Source: Dipodascopsis uninucleata var. uninucleata
Lineage: Eukaryota; Ascomycota; Lipomycetes; Lipomycetales; Lipomycetaceae
Assembly: GCA_030568195.1 (NCBI GenBank)
Contig: JAJLTO010000008.1
Coordinates: forward strand, 434,001-498,000
Length of the DNA: 64,000 nucleotides
Direction: 5' to 3'
The first letter of the stretch is position 1, and the number at the start of each line of letters is the position of its first letter. A program made the position numbers and the translations under genes. The notes under the pieces were generated by a model. That model was not told the DNA's origin, did not search any database, and worked only from the letters and a program-made list of their open reading frames with translations. Positions 40,153-50,416 of this stretch are shown one piece after another.

Positions 40153-43074
40153 ATGCATCCACGTTATAATTCTTCAAATGAGAATGGAACTTTGTCCGAA
40201 AAGACTCCCTTGACAACATCCACTGTCGCTGTCGAATCTGAGGCATCTTCTGTGTCATACGGCAGTACTCAGAATGAAGATGTTGTTGTTGACATCAGTT
40301 CAGACAGCAGTTCCCTGCTGTCTTTTGATAGCACATTTACGCAGAGATGGAAGGATTGGGCCAGTCGTGTCATGTTTGGTAAGACTGCCAACTTGCAAAA
40401 GTCTTCTGAGGAGGAGCGCAAAGTGTCTAAAGCTCTTCGTGAAACTGCAAATCTCGAAGTAAGCGAGATTTTTAAGCAATACGATACATGTATATCTGGT
40501 ATATCTGCGAGCGAAGCATCTAAACGTCTTACTCAGTATGGTCGCAATGAGCTTTCTACTGCTGCACTCAAGTCTTGGTGGTACATTATATTTGAGGGTA
40601 TGGTTCATCCTTTTAATATTCTTCTTCTTATTCTTGGTATTCTTGCAATCAGTGTGGCCGAGGATCCTACTACTTTCTATTTTGTTTTGGTCATGGTTAT
40701 TGTTTCTGTTGGTCTTCGTTCCTACGAAGAAATCAAGTCCCAGAAGTCTTTCAAGTCTATGCGTGAGCTTATTGAACCTATGACCAAGGTTCTGCGTCCA
40801 GATGGTCTTGGAAATGTTATTGAGACTTCTATTCCATTTACTGAGGTTGTTCCTGGTGATGTAATTCCTCTTCGACCAGGTGATATTTTCCCGGGTGATT
40901 GTATTTTGGTCGAGTCTAAGGACCTTTTTATTTCTCAGTCTGCTCTCACTGGTGAGTTTCTTCCAGTAGAGAAGTCTGTTGATACCAATGAGTCTCAATC
41001 AATTTTTGATTTAAGCAACATTTGTTTCATGTCTACATCTGTTGTTTCTGGTCGCGGTCGGGCAGTTGTTATTTCTACCGGAAATAGAACCTACATCTCT
41101 ACTATCAACGCGACTCTTAATTCTGACTCTATGGACACTCGTAATTCATTTGATGTTGGCGTCAAAAAAGTTGCTTACCTTTTACTCGGATTTGGTCTTG
41201 TTATGGTTCCTATTGTCATTGTCATTAATGGTTTGACAACTCACGACTACTATGAAGCTGTCCTTTTTGGTATGTCTGTGCTGATTGGTCTTACTCCAGA
41301 GATGCTACCTATGATTCTCAACGCAAACTTAGCTTATGGTGCTGCTGAGATGGCTAAACACAAGACCATTGTTAGAAAGCTTGATGCTATTCAAACAATG
41401 GGTGTCGTTGATGTTATTTGCAGTGACAAGACTGGAACGTTGACCAAGGATGATGTAGTCTTGACTGATTATATGGATGCTACTGGTGTTGATAATAATG
41501 AGGTTTTGAGATATGCTTATATCAATTCTACATTTTCTACTGGTCTTAAGAATGTTTTGGATACTGCTGTTGTTAATGCTGCTACTGATTCTGCTGATGT
41601 TGATACGGAATTAAACGTTGAATCTGAGAAGGGAGCTCTGTGGTCCCTTGTAGAAGAATTCCCCTTCGATTTTGTTCGTCGTCGTATGTCTGTTATTGTC
41701 AAGACTAATGCTAGCCGCGTCGAGTTGATTTGCAAGGGTGCTGTTGAGGAACTTCTGGACATCTGTTCTTATGTTCGTGAATTCAATGGAGCCGAGAGTG
41801 TTGATGTTGAACTTGACCCAGATTATAATGAGAAGCTGCTAGCTAAGGTTGCTGATCTTAATTCTGATGGTCTTCGTGTTCTTGCTGTTGCATGTAAGGT
41901 TATGCCTGAGTCAGAGCTTGAAGGTCACGATTTTAATTCTGAGAAGGATGAGGCAGATCTTGTATTCCTTGGCTTCCTTACTTTCCTAGATCCTCCTAAG
42001 GACGATTGTGCTCAGGCTATTGAAGATTTCAAGAAGTATCATGTCGGTATTAAGGTCCTTACTGGTGATAACTTGGCTGTTGCGTGCAAGGTTTGCAAGG
42101 ATGTTGGTATTGACACTGAGTACACTATCAGTGGTGCTGAGCTTGAGGCTATTGCAGACAATGAAGAAGAATTTGAAGCTGTCGTTGAGCGATGCACTGT
42201 CTTTGCTAAGCTTACTCCTTTCCAGAAGTTCAATATTGTAAATGTCCTTAAGAAGAATGGTCATACTGTTGGTTTTCTTGGTGACGGTATTAACGATGCG
42301 CTTGCACTTCGTGGTGCTGATTGTGGTATCTCTGTTGATACTGCAACTCCGCTTGCTAAAGATGCTGCTGATTTCATCCTTCTAGAGAAATCTCTTAATG
42401 TCATCACAGAAGCCATTATTCGTGGCCGTAAGACTCATGGAAATACTATTAAGTATATCAAGATGGCTGCTTCTTCTAATTTCGGTAACGTTTTCTCTGT
42501 TTTGGTGGCTTCTGCGTGGCTGCCTTTCCAGCCGATGACAGGTAACCAGATTCTTGTTCAGAACTTGTTGTATGATATTTCTCAGATTGCTATTCCATGG
42601 GATAACGTTGATATCGAGTATTTGTTATATCCACATCAGTGGGCCGCTGATGGTATATTCCGATTTATGGTTTATTTTGGACCACTTTCATCCATTTTTG
42701 ACATATATACTTTCCTGGTTCTTTGGTTCTATTTTGGCTATGATAACGCCTATGACTATGATAACGTCAAGCGATTCCAGACATGTTGGTTTTATATTGG
42801 ACTCATCACTCAGTGCCTGATTGTGCATATGATTAGAACTGAGAAGCTTCCTATCCTTCAGAGAAATCCATCGTGGCAACTTGCCGTTGCTACTTTTATT
42901 GTGGTTGTTATTGGTATTATTATTCCATTCACTCCTTTGGGAACTAGTGTTCTGAACATGTTGCCAGTCCCAGGAATATACTATCCATTCTTGATTGCGG
43001 GTATTGTTGGCTATTTCATTGCTACGCAGATTGTCAAGAAATTCTATATTCACAGATACAAGGAATGGTTGTGA
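40153..43074 (+). CDS. P3B (MgtA-type) magnesium-transporting P-type ATPase
   Basis: ATP-driven Mg2+ importer family, best known from bacteria (MgtA/MgtB). 973 aa, no introns. An N-terminal ~90-residue Ser/Thr-rich cytosolic extension precedes the cation-ATPase N-terminal domain (GISASEASKRLTQYGRNELS). The actuator motif LTGEFLPVEK has TGE at 266-268. The phosphorylated Asp is residue 425 in SDKTGTLTKD. The hinge motif GDGINDALALRGADCGISVD starts at residue 710. The membrane region contains VLIGLTPEMLPMILNANLAYGA and MTGNQILVQNLLYDISQIAI, both characteristic of MgtA rather than of Ca2+, H+ or Na+ pumps. Codon use favours GTT, GCT, GGT and CGT, similar to the ribosomal-protein gene here, which suggests strong expression. 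Bacterial pumps are about 900 aa; the excess is the N-terminal extension. Confidence 0.93.
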   Translation: MHPRYNSSNENGTLSEKTPLTTSTVAVESEASSVSYGSTQNEDVVVDISSDSSSLLSFDSTFTQRWKDWASRVMFGKTANLQKSSEEERKVSKALRETANLEVSEIFKQYDTCISGISASEASKRLTQYGRNELSTAALKSWWYIIFEGMVHPFNILLLILGILAISVAEDPTTFYFVLVMVIVSVGLRSYEEIKSQKSFKSMRELIEPMTKVLRPDGLGNVIETSIPFTEVVPGDVIPLRPGDIFPGDCILVESKDLFISQSALTGEFLPVEKSVDTNESQSIFDLSNICFMSTSVVSGRGRAVVISTGNRTYISTINATLNSDSMDTRNSFDVGVKKVAYLLLGFGLVMVPIVIVINGLTTHDYYEAVLFGMSVLIGLTPEMLPMILNANLAYGAAEMAKHKTIVRKLDAIQTMGVVDVICSDKTGTLTKDDVVLTDYMDATGVDNNEVLRYAYINSTFSTGLKNVLDTAVVNAATDSADVDTELNVESEKGALWSLVEEFPFDFVRRRMSVIVKTNASRVELICKGAVEELLDICSYVREFNGAESVDVELDPDYNEKLLAKVADLNSDGLRVLAVACKVMPESELEGHDFNSEKDEADLVFLGFLTFLDPPKDDCAQAIEDFKKYHVGIKVLTGDNLAVACKVCKDVGIDTEYTISGAELEAIADNEEEFEAVVERCTVFAKLTPFQKFNIVNVLKKNGHTVGFLGDGINDALALRGADCGISVDTATPLAKDAADFILLEKSLNVITEAIIRGRKTHGNTIKYIKMAASSNFGNVFSVLVASAWLPFQPMTGNQILVQNLLYDISQIAIPWDNVDIEYLLYPHQWAADGIFRFMVYFGPLSSIFDIYTFLVLWFYFGYDNAYDYDNVKRFQTCWFYIGLITQCLIVHMIRTEKLPILQRNPSWQLAVATFIVVVIGIIIPFTPLGTSVLNMLPVPGIYYPFLIAGIVGYFIATQIVKKFYIHRYKEWL

Positions 43075-44190
43075 GCTTGTGAGGTTTTTCTTTATGTGTT
43101 AAGTTGATTTTATCATGGTCTTTTGGGAACACTGATTTCCTGATAGCTGTTTAACGGTAATGGGCTTTTTTTCTTATTTTTTTCTTTGGTTTGGCAGATT
43201 TTGTATTACATTTTTGAGGTTTAATCTTTTTGTTTTTATATTATCATCATCAAAGTTGGGCTCCGATGTTTTTTCATGTTATTCAATTTTCATTTACTTT
43301 GAGATGAGGAACGAAACAAGACTTTTATGTGTCATATTTTTTCCTTGAGTTCATTTTTTTAGGTTTGTCATTAGAGATGTGGATGTTTATCTTCACAGGC
43401 TGTGCATATACATAGAGATGGAATTTTGCGTATGCATTGTATATGCATAGTAATACTGTTTTTATTTTTTTACATTGGACGATTCATTTAATTTTCATTT
43501 ATTCTCATTTTTGGCTTGTCTATAGTATTTCTTTTAGTTACATCTAAAAAGTTCGAGTATGACTTTGCGAGATGAATGAATATAAATTTTGGAATATAGA
43601 AGTATCCTTGATATGACGTCCATGATAATAGTATTGAATAATCTGACATGGACGAGATCGAGCCTTGATGAAAAGTTGTAGAACTTGTGGATGCACGATT
43701 GCCTCTTTTGGTATATAGTAATTAAATTTTTCCTTGCATAGATCTAATTTACCCTGCTCTATAGGTCATCCAATATTAGGGTTTATATAATTTATCAGCA
43801 TCTGATAATACATGTGGCATATGTGGCGTAAATGGATAGTTTTAGATACTCTAACGTCCGATATAGAGTCAGCCTAGTTAGATCCGCATTTAAAGTATTC
43901 ACCGAACGTAAAGAGTAGAATGCAAAAGGTCGCAACAGAATAGCAGGTTCCAGGAAGTTGATAAGATATTCTTTTACTGAGAAAGACAATTAAGGACCTG
44001 CTTTACTGCAAAAGAGCTTAAGCTTTAGCTACACGGAATAGATACTCTATCGATACGATATCTAGACGACTGAAAGATTCATTCGGTAACTGGTCTAAGC
44101 GCATTCTATCTCATCAGTTCTGAGGATTTGAACATCGAGTAACTCAAGCCAAAAGATTTATTATATAAAAGATATTACTCTATAGGCAGG
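43075..44190. other. Intergenic region between the ATPase and the syntaxin gene
   Basis: 1.1 kb, T-rich after the ATPase stop. It contains TTAGGGTTTA (43776-43785) and the spaced GATA pair ending at 43808, both about 400 bp upstream of the syntaxin start. No ORF or RNA gene is seen. Confidence 0.45.
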
Positions 44191-45072
44191 ATGTCATTCT
44201 TATCATCAAAGCCCTATAGTGACAATGACGGTGGTGGCTATTCAGACGCCCCGGAGTTCGACGGACAGGCGAATAAGTTGTCCAACCAACTCTTCACTTT
44301 AACTTCAAATATTTCGACACTGAATCGACTGCTGTCCATGTTCGGATCCAAAAAAGACTCTCATGAGGTGAGAGAGCGAGTAACAAACTTGACGGAAGAG
44401 ACTAGAGACCTGTGCAAAGTTTTGGGCGAGGAGGTTAAGCACTTGCAGTCATGGACCGACGTGACACCATCACAAAGATTTACTCAGCAAAAACTTTCTA
44501 GAGAATTCACTTCCCTATTAGCTGATTTTCAGTCTGTACAACGTCAATCTGCAGAGAAGCAAAGACAGTATATCGTGGCTGCTCGTTCTCACGTTCCAGG
44601 CTCAACTCAGCTCCTCTCTCCCGGCGCTGATGAGCAAGAGTACGCCGAGCAGCAGCAGCAATTGATGTTGCAGGAACAGCTACCAGCTTCTCAACGATCA
44701 TCTCAACGACAGCAACAGCAACAGCAACAGATTATGAGGCAAGATAATACTGACCTTGTTGCACAAGAGGAGATTAACTTTCAAAATTCTCTCATTGCGG
44801 AGCGAGAACTTGAGATTCAGGGTATTGAACAGGGTATCTCCGAACTGAACGAGATCTTTAGGGATTTGGGAACCATGGTCACCGAGCAAGGTGTAATGAT
44901 TGATAATATTGAGTCTAATATTACGAATGTTGCCCAATCTACCCAGAATGCATCTGAAGAGCTTACAAAAGCATCTAAGTATCAAAAGAGTTCTAGAAAC
45001 AAGTCTTGCTGCTTATTGTTTATTCTTGCGATTATCCTGACCGTTGTTCTCTTAGCCGTCTTTTTGACTTAG
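44191..45072 (+). CDS. PEP12: Endosomal/vacuolar Qa-SNARE, Pep12/Vam3-like syntaxin
   Basis: Target SNARE for fusion at late endosome or vacuole. 293 aa, intronless. The N-terminal Habc three-helix domain spans about 20-130 (LSNQLFTLTSNISTLNRLL, then SREFTSLLADFQSVQRQSAE). A Gln-rich linker follows, including a run of seven Gln near residue 176. The SNARE motif (about 195-260) contains the zero-layer Gln at residue 233 in VTEQGVMIDNIE, typical of Qa-SNAREs of the syntaxin-7/12/Pep12 group. The protein ends in a hydrophobic tail anchor (CCLLFILAIILTVVLLAVFL), preceded by basic residues and two cysteines that could be palmitoylated. Pep12 versus Vam3 cannot be decided from sequence alone; species with a single gene use it for both steps. 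Confidence 0.9.
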   Translation: MSFLSSKPYSDNDGGGYSDAPEFDGQANKLSNQLFTLTSNISTLNRLLSMFGSKKDSHEVRERVTNLTEETRDLCKVLGEEVKHLQSWTDVTPSQRFTQQKLSREFTSLLADFQSVQRQSAEKQRQYIVAARSHVPGSTQLLSPGADEQEYAEQQQQLMLQEQLPASQRSSQRQQQQQQQIMRQDNTDLVAQEEINFQNSLIAERELEIQGIEQGISELNEIFRDLGTMVTEQGVMIDNIESNITNVAQSTQNASEELTKASKYQKSSRNKSCCLLFILAIILTVVLLAVFLT

Positions 45073-46082
45073 ATATTTAAGTGCTTGTACAAGGAAATCA
45101 TTCTACTGATCGCTTTACCATAGAGCTGTTTTCTGGCACATTTTTCGGTTTAGCTTTTCTGCATTATTATTATATTATTTATCTATTTTGGGTGTGCCTT
45201 GGTTCGAAGGGTGTTGAATCTTTTAGTCTGATCAGAATAGAATACTATACTACATATGCATGTATAGTCGTACTTATTCGTGTATTTCTCTCTGTAGCAA
45301 TTCATATGCAGGTCATTATCAGGTCATTATCACTGATTAGCAGTGGCTTGTGCGTCTATTAAGTATCTTTTATGTCTCTTAGAAAATAGGCCTAGTTAGT
45401 TTTAATTCTAGTGATTGTCATGTAGCTTTCTTTTATTCACATTTTCTATTGTTTTGTTTAACAAGCAGAACCTTGGACTTCTGTTTCTTGCTGATAATAT
45501 TCGACAGGATTTTATAGTATGTATACGTACATTTCAATATGATTTTTCGAATTTTCTTATGATGACGGAGTTGTGCGAATAATCATGTAGTATCTGTGAG
45601 CTGTTTAGGCGAATAGTAGTTTGGGTAATTCTTGTAATGCTAATAATAATACAGCTTTGCTGTGACCAAAGTCTAGTAGCAGTTTATGATTTGACGTTTA
45701 TTTTCAACGATAAATTCAATGTTTCGGCACTTTTCCTATAGCTAATGCCCATAATATATGACCTAAGCATATATAAATACAGTAGAAGTACTACTTAAAA
45801 TAAGTCTGTGGCATATAAACAAGTGTTAAAGCCAGTTATTTTGGATAGTACTATATCTGGCTCAGTATCGGTCGGTGGACATTAGGCAGCGAATAGCGAT
45901 TTTTCATCCCGAAGCTGTACAAAGAGCACAAGATAATATTTGATTCATTAAGAGCGCATAGCTTAAGTCATCTTTGACAATTCGTTTTATAGATCATCCT
46001 ACACAGTTCATAAATCTGCTAAATATTAGTAGAGAGCCCAGCTTGAGCTCACAAAAAAATTATTGGTCGATTCAAGACAAAT
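45073..46082. other. Intergenic region, no gene seen
   Basis: 1.0 kb, very AT-rich (17/60 G+C in 45481-45540). It contains a tandem duplication of the 11-mer CAGGTCATTAT at about 45309-45330. No ORF or RNA gene is recognised. Confidence 0.4.
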
Positions 46083-46855
46083 ATGTCTAGAAATACTCAA
46101 ACTACGGATGATCCTTGGAACGATGATTGGAAGCCAGCACCAGATGTATGCTTTGATGTGTGAAGAAACGCTTTTATTTGTCTACGTAAATTAAACTGAC
46201 CGTATTGCATATCTAGAGCACGCAGAAATCCGTTTCTGAATCTCCTGGTATAATCATTCCAGGATCTCAAGAGCAGGTGCAGAAGCTTTTTTCCGCGTCT
46301 AATTCATACGATCCCTTAGAAGGTGAACCTAACGAACTTTCTAATTCCTTTGATTTGCCGTATGTGGTCTGTCTTAGTATGGTCTGTTTTACTATTTCTG
46401 ACATTAATCGAAGCATTCATAGACGATACGACATTCACCCTTTAGCACCAGGATCGCAATATCGACCACAACTTCGCATTTTAAAGAGAGCGCCAGACAA
46501 AGATGCTAGTGCAGCATCAGCTGCAGCGGCAGCTGCAGCAAGTAAACTTTCCGCTGATATGAGGCCTGGCGAAACTAAGCAAGAGTATAGAGAACGTATC
46601 CGACGCGAGAAAGAACAAAAATATCGTGCTGCGAGAGAATCAATATTTGGTAAAGAGAGTCACAGCACGTCTAATATGCCTACTGCATCTTCACATTCTG
46701 TAAATACTTTCTCGAGATCCAGCACACATACTGGTAACAGTACTACTACCATAGAGCCAGTTCCTAGTATACGGAACCCCCGAGGACCTGACGGTACAGC
46801 TGGATTTTCTCGTCCTCGTCCTCGAACTGGCCACGATTCAAACCTACAACGATAA
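46083..46855 (+). CDS. SUZ-domain RNA-binding protein
   Basis: Small, mostly disordered protein with a SUZ motif, a short conserved segment that binds RNA. Exon 1 is 46083-46145 (MSRNTQTTDDPWNDDWKPAP plus D), then a 71-nt intron (GTATGC to CTAG). The second frame is open from 46217 to 46855 but probably hides a second intron at 46360-46422 (GTATGT, branch CATTAAT, acceptor CATAG). It is 63 nt, a multiple of three without stops. Removing it gives 212 aa and joins NSFDLP directly to RYDIHPLAPGSQ, excising a 21-residue hydrophobic stretch out of place in this protein. The SUZ core is PQLRILKRA, an Ala run, then KQEYRERIRREKEQKYRAAR and ESIFG. The tail is Ser/Thr/Pro/Arg-rich. Orthologs are annotated only as SUZ-domain proteins. 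Confidence 0.8.
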
Positions 46856-47140
46856 CACTCTGTTACTTTGTACATTTCACCGAGGCCATAACTACGAAAC
46901 TAAAATGTATTACATCCTATGATTTTAAATAATAAATTTCGATATTACAATAAAATTAGATATTATGAAACAATAGATTTTTGTCGTATCCCCACCAATT
47001 TTTTCTACCCTATGATTTCCGCTTAATTCTAGTCATGAACTATATGCAATAATTTATACATTGATGATTTCTAGCACTCCGAAGGCTGACGGTAATCTAA
47101 AATGCAGGTAATATACAGAAGATATTACAAGTATATGCTC

Positions 47141-48718
47141 CTACCACCTATCACCAACGAGAACAGCAGGGATATTAGTCTTTTCCTCCAGTTTCTCAAT
47201 TACTTGATATTCTGAAAGCAATAAAGACTGCATTGACTTTGACCAGACAGAGTTAACCCACTGTGACACGATATCATAGTTAATAGTGGTCAATGAAATC
47301 TCACGGTACTTTTCTTCAACCTTAACCTTCCACTCTTTAAGTCCATCACCATTTGGCGGTCCAATTTGTCCACCTCCATTTATACAGCCGCCAGGACATG
47401 CCATGACTTCAACATAATCATACTCCATAGGATTCAGCACTGTAATGGTACCACTGGTAGCGGAAGATCGCTTCGATTTCGAAGAAACAGCTGTTCTACG
47501 AACAGTGGCACCTCCAGGACCTGATTTTAATTTCCTAACAAGGTTTTGAATATTTCTAAAGCCATAGATCTGCGCAGCTTTAGCAATAACATCTTTCTCA
47601 TTATTCGTATCAACAACATGAAACTCAACCATGTCGGCATTTTTTCCAGGTATAGGAACAATCTTTGTGTTTTTACCACTAGCCGCAGCCTTATGCGCCA
47701 AAATATGCCATAAATATCCGCCTGATGATGATCCTTTGGAAGACTCCCAGTTCCACTGAGATGGCCATTGCGCAGGCTTCATAAGCTCCAGAGACTTCTT
47801 CGGATCTAAATCTTCACTGACACCACTGACAAAATCAATATTCTCATCGAGAAGTAGTTGGCATACTTCCTTTGTGGTAATAACACAATCTACATCGGGT
47901 ACTCCATCAGTTTTAAACTCCGGCCTAGATGCCTCCAGCTTTTTGTCAAAGCATGGCATAACGCTGACATGATAAATATCCTCAGCTTTGATATTGCATT
48001 CCTGAGAAATCAGTGCTTTCAAAAGTGATCCAGTAATTTGCTGCGGCGACTTAACGTTTGATAGATACGGGATCACATGAGGATGTGTCTTTTCGACGTA
48101 ACATATCCAACCAGGACAGGCACTTGCCAAGATAGGTTTCCCAGAAGAGGAAGTCCTGTTTTCACTCTCCTCAACTGAAAAGGCAACAGAGACTTGTCGA
48201 CCAACTCCCATACCAACAAGATACTTAAATCCAAGAATATCTCTGAACAAAGTGATTAACCTTGCATCCACAGCCTCTATTGAAAGATTAAACGCAGCTG
48301 CCAGAGAAGCTCGAGATTGATGCGAGATAGAAGCAACAAATACCTTCTTTTTTGGGACATCCTTATCTGCTTCATTTTCACAGTTCCCATCACCACAAGT
48401 ACGATCGCTACACTTCGAATGTTTAAGAACCGTCAAAAGCTCTGTGTGCGATTGCATAGCAACCAGTACAGATTCTGCTGATGTGATGCAGCCACTACAC
48501 GCTAAACAGTCTGATAAGTTAATCTGAGCAGGATTTAGCTGGGTAGATGACATCGTAGCATCTCCATCAAGGGAAACCTCTATAGGGTTGCCATTAGAGT
48601 CTATTTGAATCTCTGTAGGCCCATCTCGTTCTGATCGCTCGACGACAACAGGATTTATGCAAGCTAAGCCAGGCGATATGAAGTCATTCAAGTCATTTGC
48701 TGAGAGTATAGCACTCAT
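47141..48718 (-). CDS. NAR1: Nar1, cytosolic iron-sulfur assembly (CIA) factor, [FeFe]-hydrogenase-like
   Basis: Nar1 carries two Fe-S clusters and passes cytosolic [4Fe-4S] clusters from the Cfd1-Nbp35 scaffold to the Cia1-Cia2-Met18 targeting complex. 525 aa, intronless. The N-terminal cluster ligands are Cys20 (GLACINP) and the CxxCxxC-type set Cys71, Cys74, Cys77 (LSDCLACSGC). The H-cluster-like ligands are recognisable as ASACPGWICYVEKTHP, SVMPCFDKKLEASR and EVMACPGGCINGGGQ. The middle contains two Ser/Lys insertions (around RRTAVSSKSKRSSATSG). The C-terminus ends in Trp (VGDRW). It is intact in all eight expected cysteine positions that I can align by eye. It is divergent from the methyltransferase gene. 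Confidence 0.95.
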   Translation of the reverse strand: MSAILSANDLNDFISPGLACINPVVVERSERDGPTEIQIDSNGNPIEVSLDGDATMSSTQLNPAQINLSDCLACSGCITSAESVLVAMQSHTELLTVLKHSKCSDRTCGDGNCENEADKDVPKKKVFVASISHQSRASLAAAFNLSIEAVDARLITLFRDILGFKYLVGMGVGRQVSVAFSVEESENRTSSSGKPILASACPGWICYVEKTHPHVIPYLSNVKSPQQITGSLLKALISQECNIKAEDIYHVSVMPCFDKKLEASRPEFKTDGVPDVDCVITTKEVCQLLLDENIDFVSGVSEDLDPKKSLELMKPAQWPSQWNWESSKGSSSGGYLWHILAHKAAASGKNTKIVPIPGKNADMVEFHVVDTNNEKDVIAKAAQIYGFRNIQNLVRKLKSGPGGATVRRTAVSSKSKRSSATSGTITVLNPMEYDYVEVMACPGGCINGGGQIGPPNGDGLKEWKVKVEEKYREISLTTINYDIVSQWVNSVWSKSMQSLLLSEYQVIEKLEEKTNIPAVLVGDRW

Positions 48719-49278
48719 ATCTTATACGTATATCCTTTTTGCTTAAAAGTATCTATGTGAATTAATTATTTAATCACCAAAAAACCACTTATTACAACTG
48801 ATATGAAAAAAACTAGTTGTTTAGTCTAATTCAATATACGCATTTCATAAATGAGGTGATTTTGTCTTGTTATATAGTCCGCAAGAGTCGATGTAAAAGT
48901 ATTATCGATTAGAATACTGTAATATCTCTTGCTGTTTTATGCACTTAATGATAGCTATGTCTTTAAAAGTTGTAACTAATCACAAATGTTACAAGTTATA
49001 TCGATCTTATTATATATGCGTGTCTTCTCAAATCTTGAAAGAGTATCGAGCTTACACTTCTCATCTTCCTGCTTACTATATCGCGATGGCAACTCGCTAG
49101 GCATAAATGCGTAACTGCAAGACAGTGTAAATTAGGGTTTAATTCATTACCCGGATGATGTAGCCGATATCGGCATCGTGATGAGTCGCGGAGGTCGAAC
49201 ATAAATATCAGAGCGTCTGCTGCTCACTTCCATGGACATTAGATAAACAAGAAGACTAGAAATTGAATAAAAGATATC
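48719..49278. promoter_or_regulatory. Divergent NAR1/methyltransferase promoter region
   Basis: 560 bp between divergent starts, AT-rich, with TTAGGGTTT at 49132-49140, 139 bp upstream of the methyltransferase ATG. No ORF or RNA gene is recognised. Confidence 0.45.
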
Positions 49279-50148
49279 ATGAATGAAACAGAAAATAAGT
49301 GGTCTGCGAAAGACTATACCAAACATGCATCCTTCGTGCCAATTTTGACATCTAAGATAGTTTCTCTGCTTAATCCGCAGGCAGAAGACAAAATTCTAGA
49401 TATTGGAGCTGGAGATGGTATTCTTTCACTTGCAATTGCAGGGAAAGTTGCCAAAATAGATGCCACAGACTCTTCACCTGATATGGTTGAATTCGCGAAG
49501 GGAAGAATTGCCAGTGCAGGAGTGAAGGCGTCGAACATGAATGCGTTCTTGTTAGACGGTCGCCATATCGCAGAGGCTGATCTCCCAAAAAACTACTACA
49601 ACAAAGTATTTTCAAACGCAGCGCTGCATTGGATCCTCAAAGATAGAAGTACAGGGGTGAAAGTTTTTAGGGACATCTATGATCTGCTTCCTCATGGAGG
49701 AGAATTTGTTGCAGAACATGGAGGACACGGGAATGTAGCTGAAGTGAGAACAGCTATAACGTTTTCTGTAAAGCAATTTTGGCAGGACAAGAGTGATGGC
49801 AAAATGCCTGATGGAACCGAAGTTACCTATGAATATATAGAAAGAGAACTAGATCCTTGGTATTTTCCTGATACTGACACTGTAAGAAAAATGTTAGAAG
49901 AAGTCGGATTTACCGTCGAATTTATTGAATTGGAATATCGCCCAACAGAGCTTCCTAAAGGCAGTGCCAGTGGAGCAGTAGGATGGCTTAGGACTTTCGG
50001 GTTCAACTTCTGGAAGGGTATGAGCGAAGAAGAAACGGAAAGAGTAATTAACAATTGTGCCGAAGTATTAAAGAAGAGCGACTACATTGAACATTTAGAC
50101 AAGTGGTTATTTGGCTATGTTCGTTGTCGATTTCGAGCACTTAAGTAA
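49279..50148 (+). CDS. Class I SAM-dependent methyltransferase, small-molecule type
   Basis: 289 aa, intronless. The Rossmann-fold SAM-binding motif I is ILDIGAGDGILSLAI (residues ~39-53), with the acidic motif II residue in IDATDSSPDMVEFAK. The post-motif region is FSNAALHWILKD followed by LPHGGEFVAEHGG. This pattern resembles the UbiE/trans-aconitate methyltransferase group, with the hydrophobic ALHW of trans-aconitate methyltransferases. The substrate cannot be told. It has no signal peptide or membrane segment, so it is probably cytosolic. Confidence 0.85.
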   Translation: MNETENKWSAKDYTKHASFVPILTSKIVSLLNPQAEDKILDIGAGDGILSLAIAGKVAKIDATDSSPDMVEFAKGRIASAGVKASNMNAFLLDGRHIAEADLPKNYYNKVFSNAALHWILKDRSTGVKVFRDIYDLLPHGGEFVAEHGGHGNVAEVRTAITFSVKQFWQDKSDGKMPDGTEVTYEYIERELDPWYFPDTDTVRKMLEEVGFTVEFIELEYRPTELPKGSASGAVGWLRTFGFNFWKGMSEEETERVINNCAEVLKKSDYIEHLDKWLFGYVRCRFRALK

Positions 50149-50416
50149 CGCTTGAAAGTTGTTTTAGCTTTTCTACTATAATATTCATCATTCACCCTAC
50201 AATTTTAAATGATCTAGAGTGAAATGAGTAACGAGTATTATAATTAAAAAGATTCATGAGGAACAAAAATCTGCGAGAATAAATCATCTGAACTAAGTGC
50301 ACACACTGAAAATTAGAAGTTACTGCTAATACAAATTATATAGACCATATTGTAAGAGCGAAATTAAATTAGAGATATAAACTCTTAATTCTTAGAATAT
50401 AATCTGAACCAACTTT

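Noticed and set aside
44120-44135. GGATTTGAAC, similar to a reversed tRNA box B
   Set aside because: The rest of a tRNA cloverleaf is missing on either strand.
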